From positions 62,001 through 126,000 of the forward strand of contig NZ_BBYF01000009.1 of assembly GCF_001894745.1 (NCBI RefSeq): a stretch of DNA of 64,000 nucleotides, written 5' to 3'. The position numbers and the translations under genes were made by a program. This document shows, in pieces, positions 26,486 through 34,715 of the stretch. Within the stretch, counting starts at the first letter, position 1; the number at the start of each line of letters is the position of its first letter. The stretch comes from Paenibacillus sp. NAIST15-1 (GTDB taxonomy: Bacteria > Bacillota > Bacilli > Paenibacillales > Paenibacillaceae). The notes under the pieces were generated by a model. It was not told the DNA's origin. It did not search any database and worked only from the letters and a program-made list of their open reading frames with translations.

Positions 26486-26578
26486 ATAGAACTCACAAAT
26501 CTTCAACCCATCATTTAACGCCATACATCGTCAAACATTCTAACTTTCTTGTCAGCCAATGCTGACAGTAACATAAAG

Positions 26579-26607
26579 AATACAGCCGTCTTTAAGACGG
26601 CTGTATT
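26579..26607. terminator. Bidirectional terminator between lrp and the serine hydrolase gene
   Basis: AATACAGCCGTCTT pairs perfectly with AAGACGGCTGTATT around a 1-nt centre; T-rich on both sides. Confidence 0.8.
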
Positions 26608-26641
26608 CTTTGTCCTTTTTATCAGACATGACAATGATTAT

Positions 26642-27829
26642 TTACGGCTTATCGGCACCTTTGAATTCGGCACGAAAGATTTCGTCATGGGGATTAGTCG
26701 AGGATCCTGCAAACTGAAGTATATTGACGTTAGCACTCATGACATGCTTGCCGTCAAGCGTTCCCCCGCTTTGTGAACCGAATCCATGAATACCCCCGCT
26801 ATGGCCCCACACCGACTCTCCATTTGGACTCTTCGTTACTTCATAAATGCCCAAGCCATACCGACCGATAGGGGTATCCACACCATCCAGCATTTGAGTC
26901 ATCAATTCTTTTGACAACAGCTTGCCGCCTAGCAGTGCACTGAAAAACGCATTCAGATCCTTGGCGGTCGAAATCATGTCGCCCGCTGCGTTCCCCCATG
27001 AAGGATTGAGCTCCGTGATGTCGACGTATCCTCTGCCTTCCAATGTGATATAGCCCCGTGCATGTGGATCTGGCAAAGAGGACAGCGTGCCTGGAACGGA
27101 GGTACTTTTCAACCCCAATTTTGCAATAATGCGTGCCTCGATATTTTCGCCGTACGTTTTACCCGTAACCTTCTGGATAATAACTCCCGCCAATACATAG
27201 TTCGTATTGGAGTAGCTCCATCCCTTGCCGGGCTCGAATAGCGGCTTCTGCTCCAAGCCAAGCCGAATCAATTCATCCGCGGAATACGTTTGATAAGGCT
27301 TCTCTACTACGATCCGCTTAATGAAGTCTTCCGTTGTAAAATTGGCAATGCCGCTCGTATGATTCAGCAGCTGACGAATCGTAATTTTGCTCCCATCATA
27401 TCCATTCCCCTGAACCACGCCTGGAAGCCACTTTTCCACGGAATCATCCAGACTCAATTTGTTCTCCTCCGCCAATTGAAGCATTACAGTTGCGACGAAC
27501 GTTTTCGTAATGCTGCCAATACGGTAATGGAATTCCGGATCCATCTTACGATCACTATAAATACTTGCCTGGCCCGCCCCATACGACCACACCTGTCCAT
27601 CCTTTACAACCTGTGCTAGGATACCGGGAACTTCCTTACGCTTCACAAGGTCATCCATCGTCTGTTGGACAAGTGAATGCTTCTCATTTGGTAGATGGTT
27701 TACTTGACTTTCTTGTGTCGAAGCCCAATTGTTTCTCACATCCTGTGCCCGAGCTGCCGAAGTATTCAGCAGCATGGATCCTGCAAGCAGCACAGAAAAA
27801 CTCGCCAATAAACATTTTTGAAATAACAT
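26642..27829 (-). CDS. Secreted serine hydrolase (class C beta-lactamase / D-Ala-D-Ala carboxypeptidase fold)
   Basis: 395 residues with signal peptide (MLFQKCLLASFSVLLAGSML...ARA). Active-site motifs of the penicillin-binding-protein-like family: SITK (nucleophile Ser and Lys) after HYRIG, YSN in GWSYSNTNYV, and HSGG near the C-terminus. Likely an exported D-alanyl-D-alanine carboxypeptidase, esterase or peptidase of the AmpC/EstB group. Start at the ATG ending 27829, preceded by GGAGAGG. It is divergent from the two-component fusion gene; the region between contains clustered TGTCA motifs that could coordinate both. Confidence 0.9.
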   Translation of the reverse strand: MLFQKCLLASFSVLLAGSMLLNTSAARAQDVRNNWASTQESQVNHLPNEKHSLVQQTMDDLVKRKEVPGILAQVVKDGQVWSYGAGQASIYSDRKMDPEFHYRIGSITKTFVATVMLQLAEENKLSLDDSVEKWLPGVVQGNGYDGSKITIRQLLNHTSGIANFTTEDFIKRIVVEKPYQTYSADELIRLGLEQKPLFEPGKGWSYSNTNYVLAGVIIQKVTGKTYGENIEARIIAKLGLKSTSVPGTLSSLPDPHARGYITLEGRGYVDITELNPSWGNAAGDMISTAKDLNAFFSALLGGKLLSKELMTQMLDGVDTPIGRYGLGIYEVTKSPNGESVWGHSGGIHGFGSQSGGTLDGKHVMSANVNILQFAGSSTNPHDEIFRAEFKGADKP

Positions 27830-27933
27830 AGAATCCTCTCCTCTTCTTTTCTTGTAGAATCGCGGCATACATCATGCACTCGGTAGATTCAGAAGCTTAA
27901 TGCCCGCGAATTAATCTCAAGCTATCTGAAAAA

Positions 27934-28042
27934 TGTCATATTTCGTAGTAACGAAATGTCACTTATGACAAATTACTAGGCAATATGCTCGCGCAAAGGG
28001 GCATGACATGGGGTTCATATGACAAAATGTCATGATGTGACA
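27934..28042. promoter_or_regulatory. Cluster of TGTCA/TGACA motifs in a divergent intergenic region
   Basis: At least six copies of TGTCA or TGACA at 27934, 27957, 27966, 28004, 28020, 28028 and 28038, including the perfect palindrome ATGACA-AAA-TGTCAT (28019-28033) and an ATTTCGT/ACGAAAT repeat near 27940-27957. The density suggests an operator array, possibly for the LuxR-type output domain of the adjacent fusion protein. Confidence 0.45.
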
Positions 28043-28171
28043 AGCGCTGTATCATCCCGTTCTGCCGTTAAATTCTAGTAACATGGATGACGTAATTGCC
28101 TCTTGACTGTCGTCATAGTTGTTATCAATACATTGCAGAATCTATCGGGACTATGAAATGAGGTGCTAACA

Positions 28172-29986
28172 TTGAATATAGCAATACCGTGGACGAAGCA
28201 GCGGGCGTGGTACGATTGGGCGATTCTTGTCACTCGATTCTATTGGCTGATCAGCGCGTCAGTCATCGTACTAGCGTTCCGTGAAGAGTTCCCTCACGCG
28301 ATGTGGATGCTCTGTACGCTAGCCTTGCTCGTCTATCCTCTTCCATTGCTGCTGCGCTTCGGAAGACAATGGCACATGCTTGCGGAAATCTTGCTTGTCG
28401 GCGTTTTTAGTATTTGGATAAGTGCCTACTTGCCTTTAGCCTCATGGCAATTCCTTATGGCTGCCTTTGTATTCGGCTTCTTAAGCAGCCGCAATTCGAT
28501 ATGGTGGACCGCTCCCCTGGTTGTGATCTGTATTCCCTTTAGTCTCGGCATGGCCGTTAATTCAGCAATGGATGAGATTTTACTCCGATACCTGCCGAAC
28601 AACGGGTTAGCCTACTTTCTAGGCTTTGCTTTTCAATTGCTGGCACTCACTCATAAGCAAGGTCTCATCATTCAAGAGCAGAATCGCGTGCTCGAGCATC
28701 ATGTGACCCAAGTAGAGAGGCTTACCTTGATCGAGGAGCGGAGCAGACTGTCCCACGAGCTCCACGATACAATCGGACACACGTTAACATCCGTCATTAT
28801 GGGATTGGAATCGATGCGTCCCGCCATTCCTGCATCACACGGCGAGCAATATGGAGAAATAATAGTACGGGCTCGCAAAGGGCTCGATGATATACGCACA
28901 CATCTGCATGAGCTATCCCCCGATCAGATGGATGGAACCCTAAGCGAATCGATAAATCAGCTGTCGAACAACTTCTATACCTCGACAGGCATCAAGGTAA
29001 AACTCCGCGTGTTGGGAACAGAGTGCCCTGTAACGAAGCACGTCAGTCACTGCCTATACCGTTGCTTGCAAGAAGCCCTGACGAATGCTGTACGTCACGG
29101 ACAAGCCACCTCCATAGATATTTCGCTATATTACGATGAAGAATGGCTCCGTCTGCATATCGAGGACAATGGCCAAGGGATGGAGCAGGTACAATACGGC
29201 TATGGACTTTCGGGTATGAAAGATCGTCTGCTTGCATTGGGCGGGAATCTGTCTATTCATTCCGTGCCTAGAGAAGGTACGGTAGTCGTATGTAAGGCGC
29301 CTCTCATCATGCCAGCGCCGAACGCTGCAGTGCGCGTTCTTATCGTAGACGATCGGGAATCGATTCTGCATAGCTTGCATGTGTTATTGACCAAGCACCC
29401 TGAATTCGAAGTGGTCGGGGCGGCCTCCAATGGGCGGGCAGCACTGGAACAGTGCGAGCGATTCCATCCAGATCTAGTGCTTATGGATGTAAAAATGCCG
29501 AAAATGGACGGGATTACCGCCCTTCAAACGATGAAGCAGCGGTGGCCTGACTTAAAAATTGCATTTCTGACTACTTTTCCGGACGTCGGGCAAGCGATGA
29601 CGGCCCTTAAGCACGGTGCCAACGGCTATATGCTGAAGTCAGTCCATCCTAAAGAACTGATTGAGGCCATTAAATTGATTAACAACGGCGGGACGTGGAT
29701 CGCGGAAGGCATTGCGGAGCAAGTATTTGCAGGCATGAAGCAATCAAAGACGAGCAACATAGAAAATAGCGCAGGTCATATTCAAGACAATCCATATGGA
29801 CTTACACAGCGTGAACACCAAGTATTGCACCATCTATCATTGGGCCTTAGATACAAGTCAATCGCGAAAAAGCTCTTCTTAAGCGAAGGCACTGTACGAA
29901 ACTATTGTTCCATCCTCTATTCCAAGCTGAATGTAGGCAATCGGGAAGAGGCTGTATTAAAAGGAAAACAGGAGAATCTTTGCTAA
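28172..29986 (+). CDS. NarL-type sensor kinase fused to its LuxR-type response regulator
   Basis: About 604 residues in one reading frame. N-terminal membrane domain with five to six helices (to about 165), HisKA_3 dimerisation domain with phospho-acceptor His198 (LSHELHDTIGHT), HATPase (RCLQEALTNAVRHG, GYGLSGMKDRL), then a full receiver domain (VLIVDDRES, phospho-acceptor Asp439 in LVLMDVKMPKMDG, Lys in YMLKSVHP) and a LuxR/GerE helix-turn-helix (LTQREHQVLHHLSLG). In DesK/LiaS-type systems these are normally two genes. Start chosen at TTG 28172 after GAGGTG. The membrane-tethered DNA-binding domain is unusual. It may regulate the divergent serine hydrolase or itself. Confidence 0.88.
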   Translation: MNIAIPWTKQRAWYDWAILVTRFYWLISASVIVLAFREEFPHAMWMLCTLALLVYPLPLLLRFGRQWHMLAEILLVGVFSIWISAYLPLASWQFLMAAFVFGFLSSRNSIWWTAPLVVICIPFSLGMAVNSAMDEILLRYLPNNGLAYFLGFAFQLLALTHKQGLIIQEQNRVLEHHVTQVERLTLIEERSRLSHELHDTIGHTLTSVIMGLESMRPAIPASHGEQYGEIIVRARKGLDDIRTHLHELSPDQMDGTLSESINQLSNNFYTSTGIKVKLRVLGTECPVTKHVSHCLYRCLQEALTNAVRHGQATSIDISLYYDEEWLRLHIEDNGQGMEQVQYGYGLSGMKDRLLALGGNLSIHSVPREGTVVVCKAPLIMPAPNAAVRVLIVDDRESILHSLHVLLTKHPEFEVVGAASNGRAALEQCERFHPDLVLMDVKMPKMDGITALQTMKQRWPDLKIAFLTTFPDVGQAMTALKHGANGYMLKSVHPKELIEAIKLINNGGTWIAEGIAEQVFAGMKQSKTSNIENSAGHIQDNPYGLTQREHQVLHHLSLGLRYKSIAKKLFLSEGTVRNYCSILYSKLNVGNREEAVLKGKQENLC

Positions 29987-30004
29987 TGACCCCAGCAACG
30001 CGAA

Positions 30005-30035
30005 TGAAGGAGCAATAATTGCCCCTTCTTATTTT
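30005..30035 (+). terminator. Terminator of the kinase-regulator fusion gene
   Basis: GAAGG-GCAAT / ATTGC-CCTTC stem with bulges, then TTATTTT. Confidence 0.6.
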
Positions 30036-30077
30036 ACTGTTCGACCTCAACTGACACGCCCGTTAGGGGTCAGTCCA

Positions 30078-31052
30078 TTAATCGGGGATGATCGAGAACG
30101 CGGTTCGTCCCTGTTCTTCTACTCGTTGTACGGTTGTCAGCCTCTGATCGATCTTGGTAATATCCGTAATTCCTTGTTTGTTCTTCTCAATCGTTAACGA
30201 TAGGATCATCCCTTGCAGCGTCTTTGGGTTCTTCTTCAATCTCGTTGTCAGGAAATTTCCTAGCGAAGAAGCCGCCACCCGGAGCCGAGTGCGACCGTAC
30301 CTATCCTTCATTTTTTTGGAGATGACGGGATGAAGGACATGTGGGTGAGCGCCCAGCACCACATTTACACCGTGTTGGAACAGCAATTGCATGAGCCTTC
30401 GCTGCCTTGCCGTCGGCGTTGTTCGATATTCCTGTCCGAAATGCAAACAGGCAATGACCAGATCTGTTTGCTCTCTCAACGCCTTAACATCAGCAAGCAT
30501 CCTGCTCGGATTCAGGCGATTGACCTGCCACGCTTTTGGGACAGGGATTGAATTTGTACCCAGCGTATACGCGGCAATGCCTAGCTTGATTCCCTTTACA
30601 GGTATGATCATGGATGTGTGCGCATCTCTCCTCGAACGATAGGTACCCGTGTGCTTCAATTCATAACGATCAAGAACTTCAAGTGTTCGGACTAACCCCT
30701 TCCCGCCCCCATCCATGCAATGATTGTTCGCAGTCGAGAAGAAATCAAATCCTGATCGCTTCAGTGCAGGTGCCAATTCATCTGGACAGCTAAAGATCGG
30801 ATACCGTGTGACAGGATGCCTTTGCTCCTTCCAACGATTGCTCCCCTTCTGTTTCAAGATGCCGTCATCATGCCAGGTTGCACCCGAGAATGTCGTCTCT
30901 AAATTGCCAATCGCAAAATCATGCTCCTGTATATAAGGAGCTACTTGTTCAAAAATCGGTTCAAATCGATAGCCGTCAGGCTGCTTCGCTGATCCAATGA
31001 TTTCACTCTTCATCAATATATCTCCTACCGCGGCAATCTTGATTACCGTCAA
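30078..31052 (-). CDS. CapA-family (PgsA-like) metallophosphatase-fold protein
   Basis: About 324 residues of the bacterial capsule-synthesis CapA family, a calcineurin-like fold related to poly-gamma-glutamate synthesis. Motifs: AAVGDILM, FAIGNLETT, STANNHCMDGG, IACLHFGQEY, VVLGAHPHVLHP. No signal peptide or N-terminal membrane anchor is visible, unlike PgsA, and no pgsBC genes are adjacent, so it may not be part of a capsule operon. Start chosen at TTG ending 31052 after AGGAAGGGG; a GTG three codons upstream overlaps the ribosome site. Substrate unknown. Confidence 0.85.
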   Translation of the reverse strand: MTVIKIAAVGDILMKSEIIGSAKQPDGYRFEPIFEQVAPYIQEHDFAIGNLETTFSGATWHDDGILKQKGSNRWKEQRHPVTRYPIFSCPDELAPALKRSGFDFFSTANNHCMDGGGKGLVRTLEVLDRYELKHTGTYRSRRDAHTSMIIPVKGIKLGIAAYTLGTNSIPVPKAWQVNRLNPSRMLADVKALREQTDLVIACLHFGQEYRTTPTARQRRLMQLLFQHGVNVVLGAHPHVLHPVISKKMKDRYGRTRLRVAASSLGNFLTTRLKKNPKTLQGMILSLTIEKNKQGITDITKIDQRLTTVQRVEEQGRTAFSIIPD

Positions 31053-31185
31053 GTCGCTCACCCCTTCCTGCCCATAGTTTATTCAGCTACCCAACAATGT
31101 GTAAAAATAACGCGAACAATACGGGCAAGGTCCCAGTCAGACGAATAGGATAGGGTAAACACCTACAGGAGGAGGATCAGACTCC

Positions 31186-31956
31186 ATGAAGAGAAAGGCG
31201 AGAAAGACAGCAGCTAAAACACATTCTCTAGTCGAGCCAAAGGGACCAAAGTGGGAACATCATCTCGCATTGATGAAGGATCATGAGCTGCGCGGGCATT
31301 TACCAGAGACATTGAGGCTGGATAAGGACTCTTTATCATTCATGCTATCGCTGTATCCAACAATCTATGTGAAGCCGAATCAAGGCGCCTTCGGTGAAGG
31401 GGTCATGAAGGTAAGCAAATCAATGGATTCCTCTGGATCAGAACAGTTCCATGTCCATCACGGAACGAAGCAGCATACTTTCCATTCGGAAGAACAATTG
31501 TATCCCTTCATTCTGGCGAAGAAGACAAGCAAAAAATATATTGTGCAGCAGGGAATTGATTTGATGAAATGGGAAGATCGCCCCTTCGATCTGCGCATTA
31601 TGGTCAGGAAGCAGGAAGACGATAGCTGGAAGAACGAAGGTATTCTCGGCCGTGTTGCCCAGCCTAACAAAATTGTGACAAATATTCGCAGCGGCGGAAG
31701 CTCCATGTCGATTGAGAAGTTATTATCCTCGCATACCAATTGGGTCAGTCTGCGCAATGTGAAAGAGCAATTGAATCGGATCAGTGCGCGTACAAGTGAA
31801 GTGATTGAGACCAGATATCCCGGAGTGAGGATACTCGGTATTGATATCGGCATCGATCAACAATTAAAGCCATGGATCATCGAAGTGAATATGAAGCCAG
31901 AGAAAATATGCTGGGATTGCATCGAAAAACTCTACCAGGAAAGTGAATCCGTCTAG
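31186..31956 (+). CDS. YheC/YheD-family ATP-grasp protein (spore-associated)
   Basis: 256 residues of the YheC/D ATP-grasp family found in endospore formers and linked to the spore coat. ATP-grasp features: YVKPNQGAFGEGVMKV near residue 62, IVQQGIDLMKWEDRPFDLRIMV, and metal-ligand region LGIDIGIDQQLKPWIIEVNMKPE near the C-terminus. Basic N-terminus KRKARKTAAKTHS. ATG at 31186 follows AGGAGGAGGATC. Divergent from capA. The ligated product is unknown for this family. Confidence 0.88.
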   Translation: MKRKARKTAAKTHSLVEPKGPKWEHHLALMKDHELRGHLPETLRLDKDSLSFMLSLYPTIYVKPNQGAFGEGVMKVSKSMDSSGSEQFHVHHGTKQHTFHSEEQLYPFILAKKTSKKYIVQQGIDLMKWEDRPFDLRIMVRKQEDDSWKNEGILGRVAQPNKIVTNIRSGGSSMSIEKLLSSHTNWVSLRNVKEQLNRISARTSEVIETRYPGVRILGIDIGIDQQLKPWIIEVNMKPEKICWDCIEKLYQESESV

Positions 31957-31965
31957 CCTATGGAA

Positions 31966-32001
31966 AGCAAAAGAGAGCCGACATAACGTCGACTCTCTTT
32001 G
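31966..32001 (+). terminator. Terminator after the YheC/D gene
   Basis: CAAAAGAGAGCCGAC pairs with GTCGACTCTCTTTG with a small mismatch. It may serve both convergent genes. Confidence 0.65.
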
Positions 32002-32006
32002 CCATT

Positions 32007-32459
32007 CTACCAGCCAAAATCCAATGTCTTTCCCGTTTCAGCCAGTGTCTTAATATTGCTTAGTATCATCCACCAATGTCCCTTCGTACTCTCATAGGAT
32101 GGATGTCCTTCCGTCCAGTTGTCATTGACCAATGTTAACCGTGTACAGCCGCCAACCTCGTCAATCGTGAAGGTAATCCGAGTCTCCAGCTCCGCATGAT
32201 TCTCACGATAAGAGGGCCCTGGATGCTCTGTATAGCTCAACACTTTGTTCGGTTCATAGGCCAAAATGCGCCCATACACATGCACCGTCTCGTCGCCTTC
32301 ATTGCCTGGACCTACATATTCATAAGGAGCTCCAATTTCAAAGGTCGATTTCAGTACACTGCCGAAGAAAATTTTACGCGTCCCTTCTGGAGACGCGATC
32401 GAATTCCATACAATCTCAGGCGATGCTCCAATATAAAATTCATACTTTAATGCTTCCAT
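32007..32459 (-). CDS. SRPBCC / AHSA1-domain protein
   Basis: 150-residue START/Bet v1-like protein of the activator-of-Hsp90-ATPase-1 group: LKYEFYIGASPEIVWNSI, then TFEIGAPYEYVGPGNEG, and a C-terminal long helix region GHWWMILSNIKTLAETGK. These proteins bind hydrophobic ligands in a helix-grip cavity; specific ligand unknown. ATG ending at 32459 follows AAGGAGTG. Convergent with the YheC/D gene. Confidence 0.87.
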   Translation of the reverse strand: MEALKYEFYIGASPEIVWNSIASPEGTRKIFFGSVLKSTFEIGAPYEYVGPGNEGDETVHVYGRILAYEPNKVLSYTEHPGPSYRENHAELETRITFTIDEVGGCTRLTLVNDNWTEGHPSYESTKGHWWMILSNIKTLAETGKTLDFGW

Positions 32460-32696
32460 TTGCCTTCACTCCTTCGCAAAATGACTGACTGCTCGTTCCC
32501 AGACTAAGCAGCATTGCGGTGATTCCCATCTATTGCTACTATGATTATAGATATTGCCCGTAAGCTTGTATTGTAAAAACGCGACAGTCCACAGGAATTA
32601 GGCACATTGTAACGGTTGGCACATAACAGGGGCTTGCTCAATCAACAAGTCCATCGTCCTTCAATCTTGATTTCGGGAGTGATTCGCATCGTACTT

Positions 32697-33509
32697 ATGC
32701 AACCCACAATCCATAAGCCTAGCATGGGCATTTTGAACATGAAGCAAGGCGAACAGAAATTCACGCTTGCGCGCCATGTGCCCTCTGACCAATTGCGTGA
32801 TGTTATTAAGCACTTCTGGATCATTCGCTGGGATCTAACCGATCAGCCTCCATACGAACAAGGGATTGTTCCAAACCCATGCGTTAATATGGTCATTGAG
32901 CATGGTCACACGGCTATCTATGGAGTTGCGCAGAACCGCTATTCTCATCGTCTGGAGGGCAAGGGAAAGGTATTAGGCATCAAATTCAGGCCAGGTGGAT
33001 TTTATCCGTTCGCGGGCCTGCCCATCTCCCAGATTACGGGCCGTTCAATGCGTCTTGAAGATGTGTTCCAAGCTGATCCGCGTCTACTTGAACAGGCTGT
33101 CCTATCCGAGGACGAGGATGAGGATATGGCCGCGGCAGCAGAAGCCTTCTTCCTAGCGCATCTTCCCGCTAGAGACAACAACGTGGCTTATCTCAATCGC
33201 ATCATTGACCGTATTCAGGGCGATCGCCATATTACGAAGGTCGATCATGTATGTGAACAATTTGAGGTGAATAAGCGCAAGCTGCAAAGACTGTTCCAGC
33301 AATATGTGGGTGTGACGCCTAAATGGGTCATTCGACTGTATCGATTGCACGATGCCGCAGAAACAATCGACTACGGTTCTTATCAAGATTTGACGAGACT
33401 ATCCATAGATCTTGGCTACTATGATCAATCCCACTTTATCAAGGATTTCAAGGCTATCATCGGTGCTACACCAGAAGAATATACGAAGCGTGTTCTTCAC
33501 GCAACATAG
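32697..33509 (+). CDS. AraC-family transcriptional regulator
   Basis: About 270 residues. N-terminal domain (LARHVPSDQLRDVIKHFWIIRWDL, VLGIKFRPGGFYPF) typical of the group with a DUF6597-like sensor, C-terminal AraC double helix-turn-helix (VDHVCEQFEVNKRKLQRLFQQYVGVTPKWVIRLYRL ... LSIDLGYYDQSHFIKDFKAIIGATPEEY). The start is uncertain: ATG 32697 chosen by family length, but no good ribosome site; alternatives in frame at 32616 (TTG), 32724 and 32742. Target genes unknown; a strong terminator follows. Confidence 0.85.
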   Translation: MQPTIHKPSMGILNMKQGEQKFTLARHVPSDQLRDVIKHFWIIRWDLTDQPPYEQGIVPNPCVNMVIEHGHTAIYGVAQNRYSHRLEGKGKVLGIKFRPGGFYPFAGLPISQITGRSMRLEDVFQADPRLLEQAVLSEDEDEDMAAAAEAFFLAHLPARDNNVAYLNRIIDRIQGDRHITKVDHVCEQFEVNKRKLQRLFQQYVGVTPKWVIRLYRLHDAAETIDYGSYQDLTRLSIDLGYYDQSHFIKDFKAIIGATPEEYTKRVLHAT

Positions 33510-33510
33510 G

Positions 33511-33552
33511 AGAAGGCCGGATTCCCCTCGCTGTATGGGTCTCCGGCCTTCT
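33511..33552 (+). terminator. Terminator after the AraC gene
   Basis: AGAAGGCCGGA pairs with TCCGGCCTTCT (11 pairs), 2 nt after the stop codon. Confidence 0.75.
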
Positions 33553-33608
33553 GTTATTGATTCATAATTCCAATGGTTTCATTCCTGCTTCTAGCTTATG
33601 TTCTCCAG

Positions 33609-34367
33609 CTATATATCCTCTATTATCAAATGAACCGGGCAATGATCACTACCCATGATGTCCGAATCGATGCGAGCATCTACTAAAAAATCGTTCAATC
33701 TCGAAGATACGAGGAAGTAATCAATGCGCCACCCGATATTCCGTTCACGCACCTTCGGCATGTACGACCACCAGCTGTACGCGTCCGTCCGATCCGGATA
33801 GAAATGCCGGAACGTATCTGTGAAGCCTGCGTTTTGTAAGATGGTCATCTTCTCCCGCTCTTCTGCTGTGAATCCGGAATTGCCCTGGTTTGACTTCGGA
33901 TTCTTCAAATCGATCTCTTGATGAGCAACGTTCAAGTCGCCACATACGATGACCGGCTTGCACGCATCCAGCTGCTGCAAATAGCCGCTGAATCGCTCTT
34001 CCCACTCTAGTCGTTCTTCCAGACGGGAGAGATCACGCTTCGAGTTCGGCGTGTACACATTGACTAAGAAGAAAGATTCGAATTCAAGCGTAATGATGCG
34101 GCCTTCCGGCTCCTCATTCTCCTCAATGCCATAGCGAACCGTCAGAGGCTTCTTCTTCGTAAATACAGCTGTGCCGGAATATCCCTTCTTGAGCGCATAA
34201 TTCCAATACTGCGAATATTCCTCCCCAAGATCAAGCTCAATCTGCCCTTCCTGCAGTTTCGTCTCTTGGACACAGAAAATATCTGCGTCCATCTCTTGAA
34301 AGTAGTCCATAAAACCTTTATTCACGCAAGCGCGCAACCCGTTCACGTTCCAGGATATAAGCTTCAT
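33609..34367 (-). CDS. exoA: Exodeoxyribonuclease III / AP endonuclease
   Basis: 252 residues, usual length. Endonuclease/exonuclease/phosphatase fold acting on abasic sites in DNA repair. Motifs: SWNVNGLRA at the start, catalytic Glu in CVQETKL, Tyr/Asn in VNVYTPNSKR, GDLNVAH, WRIDYFLVS and C-terminal GSDHCPV. ATG ending at 34367 follows AAGGAGATATAGAAG. An inverted repeat with 7-bp arms lies 37-63 nt before the start codon and may be an operator. It is divergent from the S8 protease gene. Confidence 0.94.
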   Translation of the reverse strand: MKLISWNVNGLRACVNKGFMDYFQEMDADIFCVQETKLQEGQIELDLGEEYSQYWNYALKKGYSGTAVFTKKKPLTVRYGIEENEEPEGRIITLEFESFFLVNVYTPNSKRDLSRLEERLEWEERFSGYLQQLDACKPVIVCGDLNVAHQEIDLKNPKSNQGNSGFTAEEREKMTILQNAGFTDTFRHFYPDRTDAYSWWSYMPKVRERNIGWRIDYFLVSSRLNDFLVDARIDSDIMGSDHCPVHLIIEDI

Positions 34368-34403
34368 CTTCTATATCTCCTTGCTTAGCTATCAATAGTT
34401 TAG

Positions 34404-34430
34404 ATGGTACTATACTATGTAGTGTACCAT
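34404..34430 (-). promoter_or_regulatory. Inverted repeat upstream of exoA
   Basis: ATGGTAC (34404-34410) and GTACCAT (34424-34430) with a 13-nt spacer, and further outward symmetry TAGAT / ATCTA. Its place before exoA suggests an operator; no regulator is identified. The remaining 34431-34700 shows only AT-rich promoter-like DNA. Confidence 0.45.
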
Positions 34431-34715
34431 AATCTAGTACGGCCCGTAGACCAATCAAGCAAGAGTATATTGGGTCAAATTACCACAAACCTCTGCCCAA
34501 TAACAAATTCTATAATACTATTTTTCTATATTGAACCTCTTCTAATAGGCCAAAATACCCATGTTTAAACTATGAATCGTGAGGTAAAATAGTCACTAAC
34601 CTTAATGGCAACATATGGGTCATATTACTTTTATAAGGGGGTCTGAATTCAGATCGTTTGCATCATTGATAGAGCGCAGGCACAGCACTAACCATTTCAA
34701 AAGGGAGGTTGCAGC

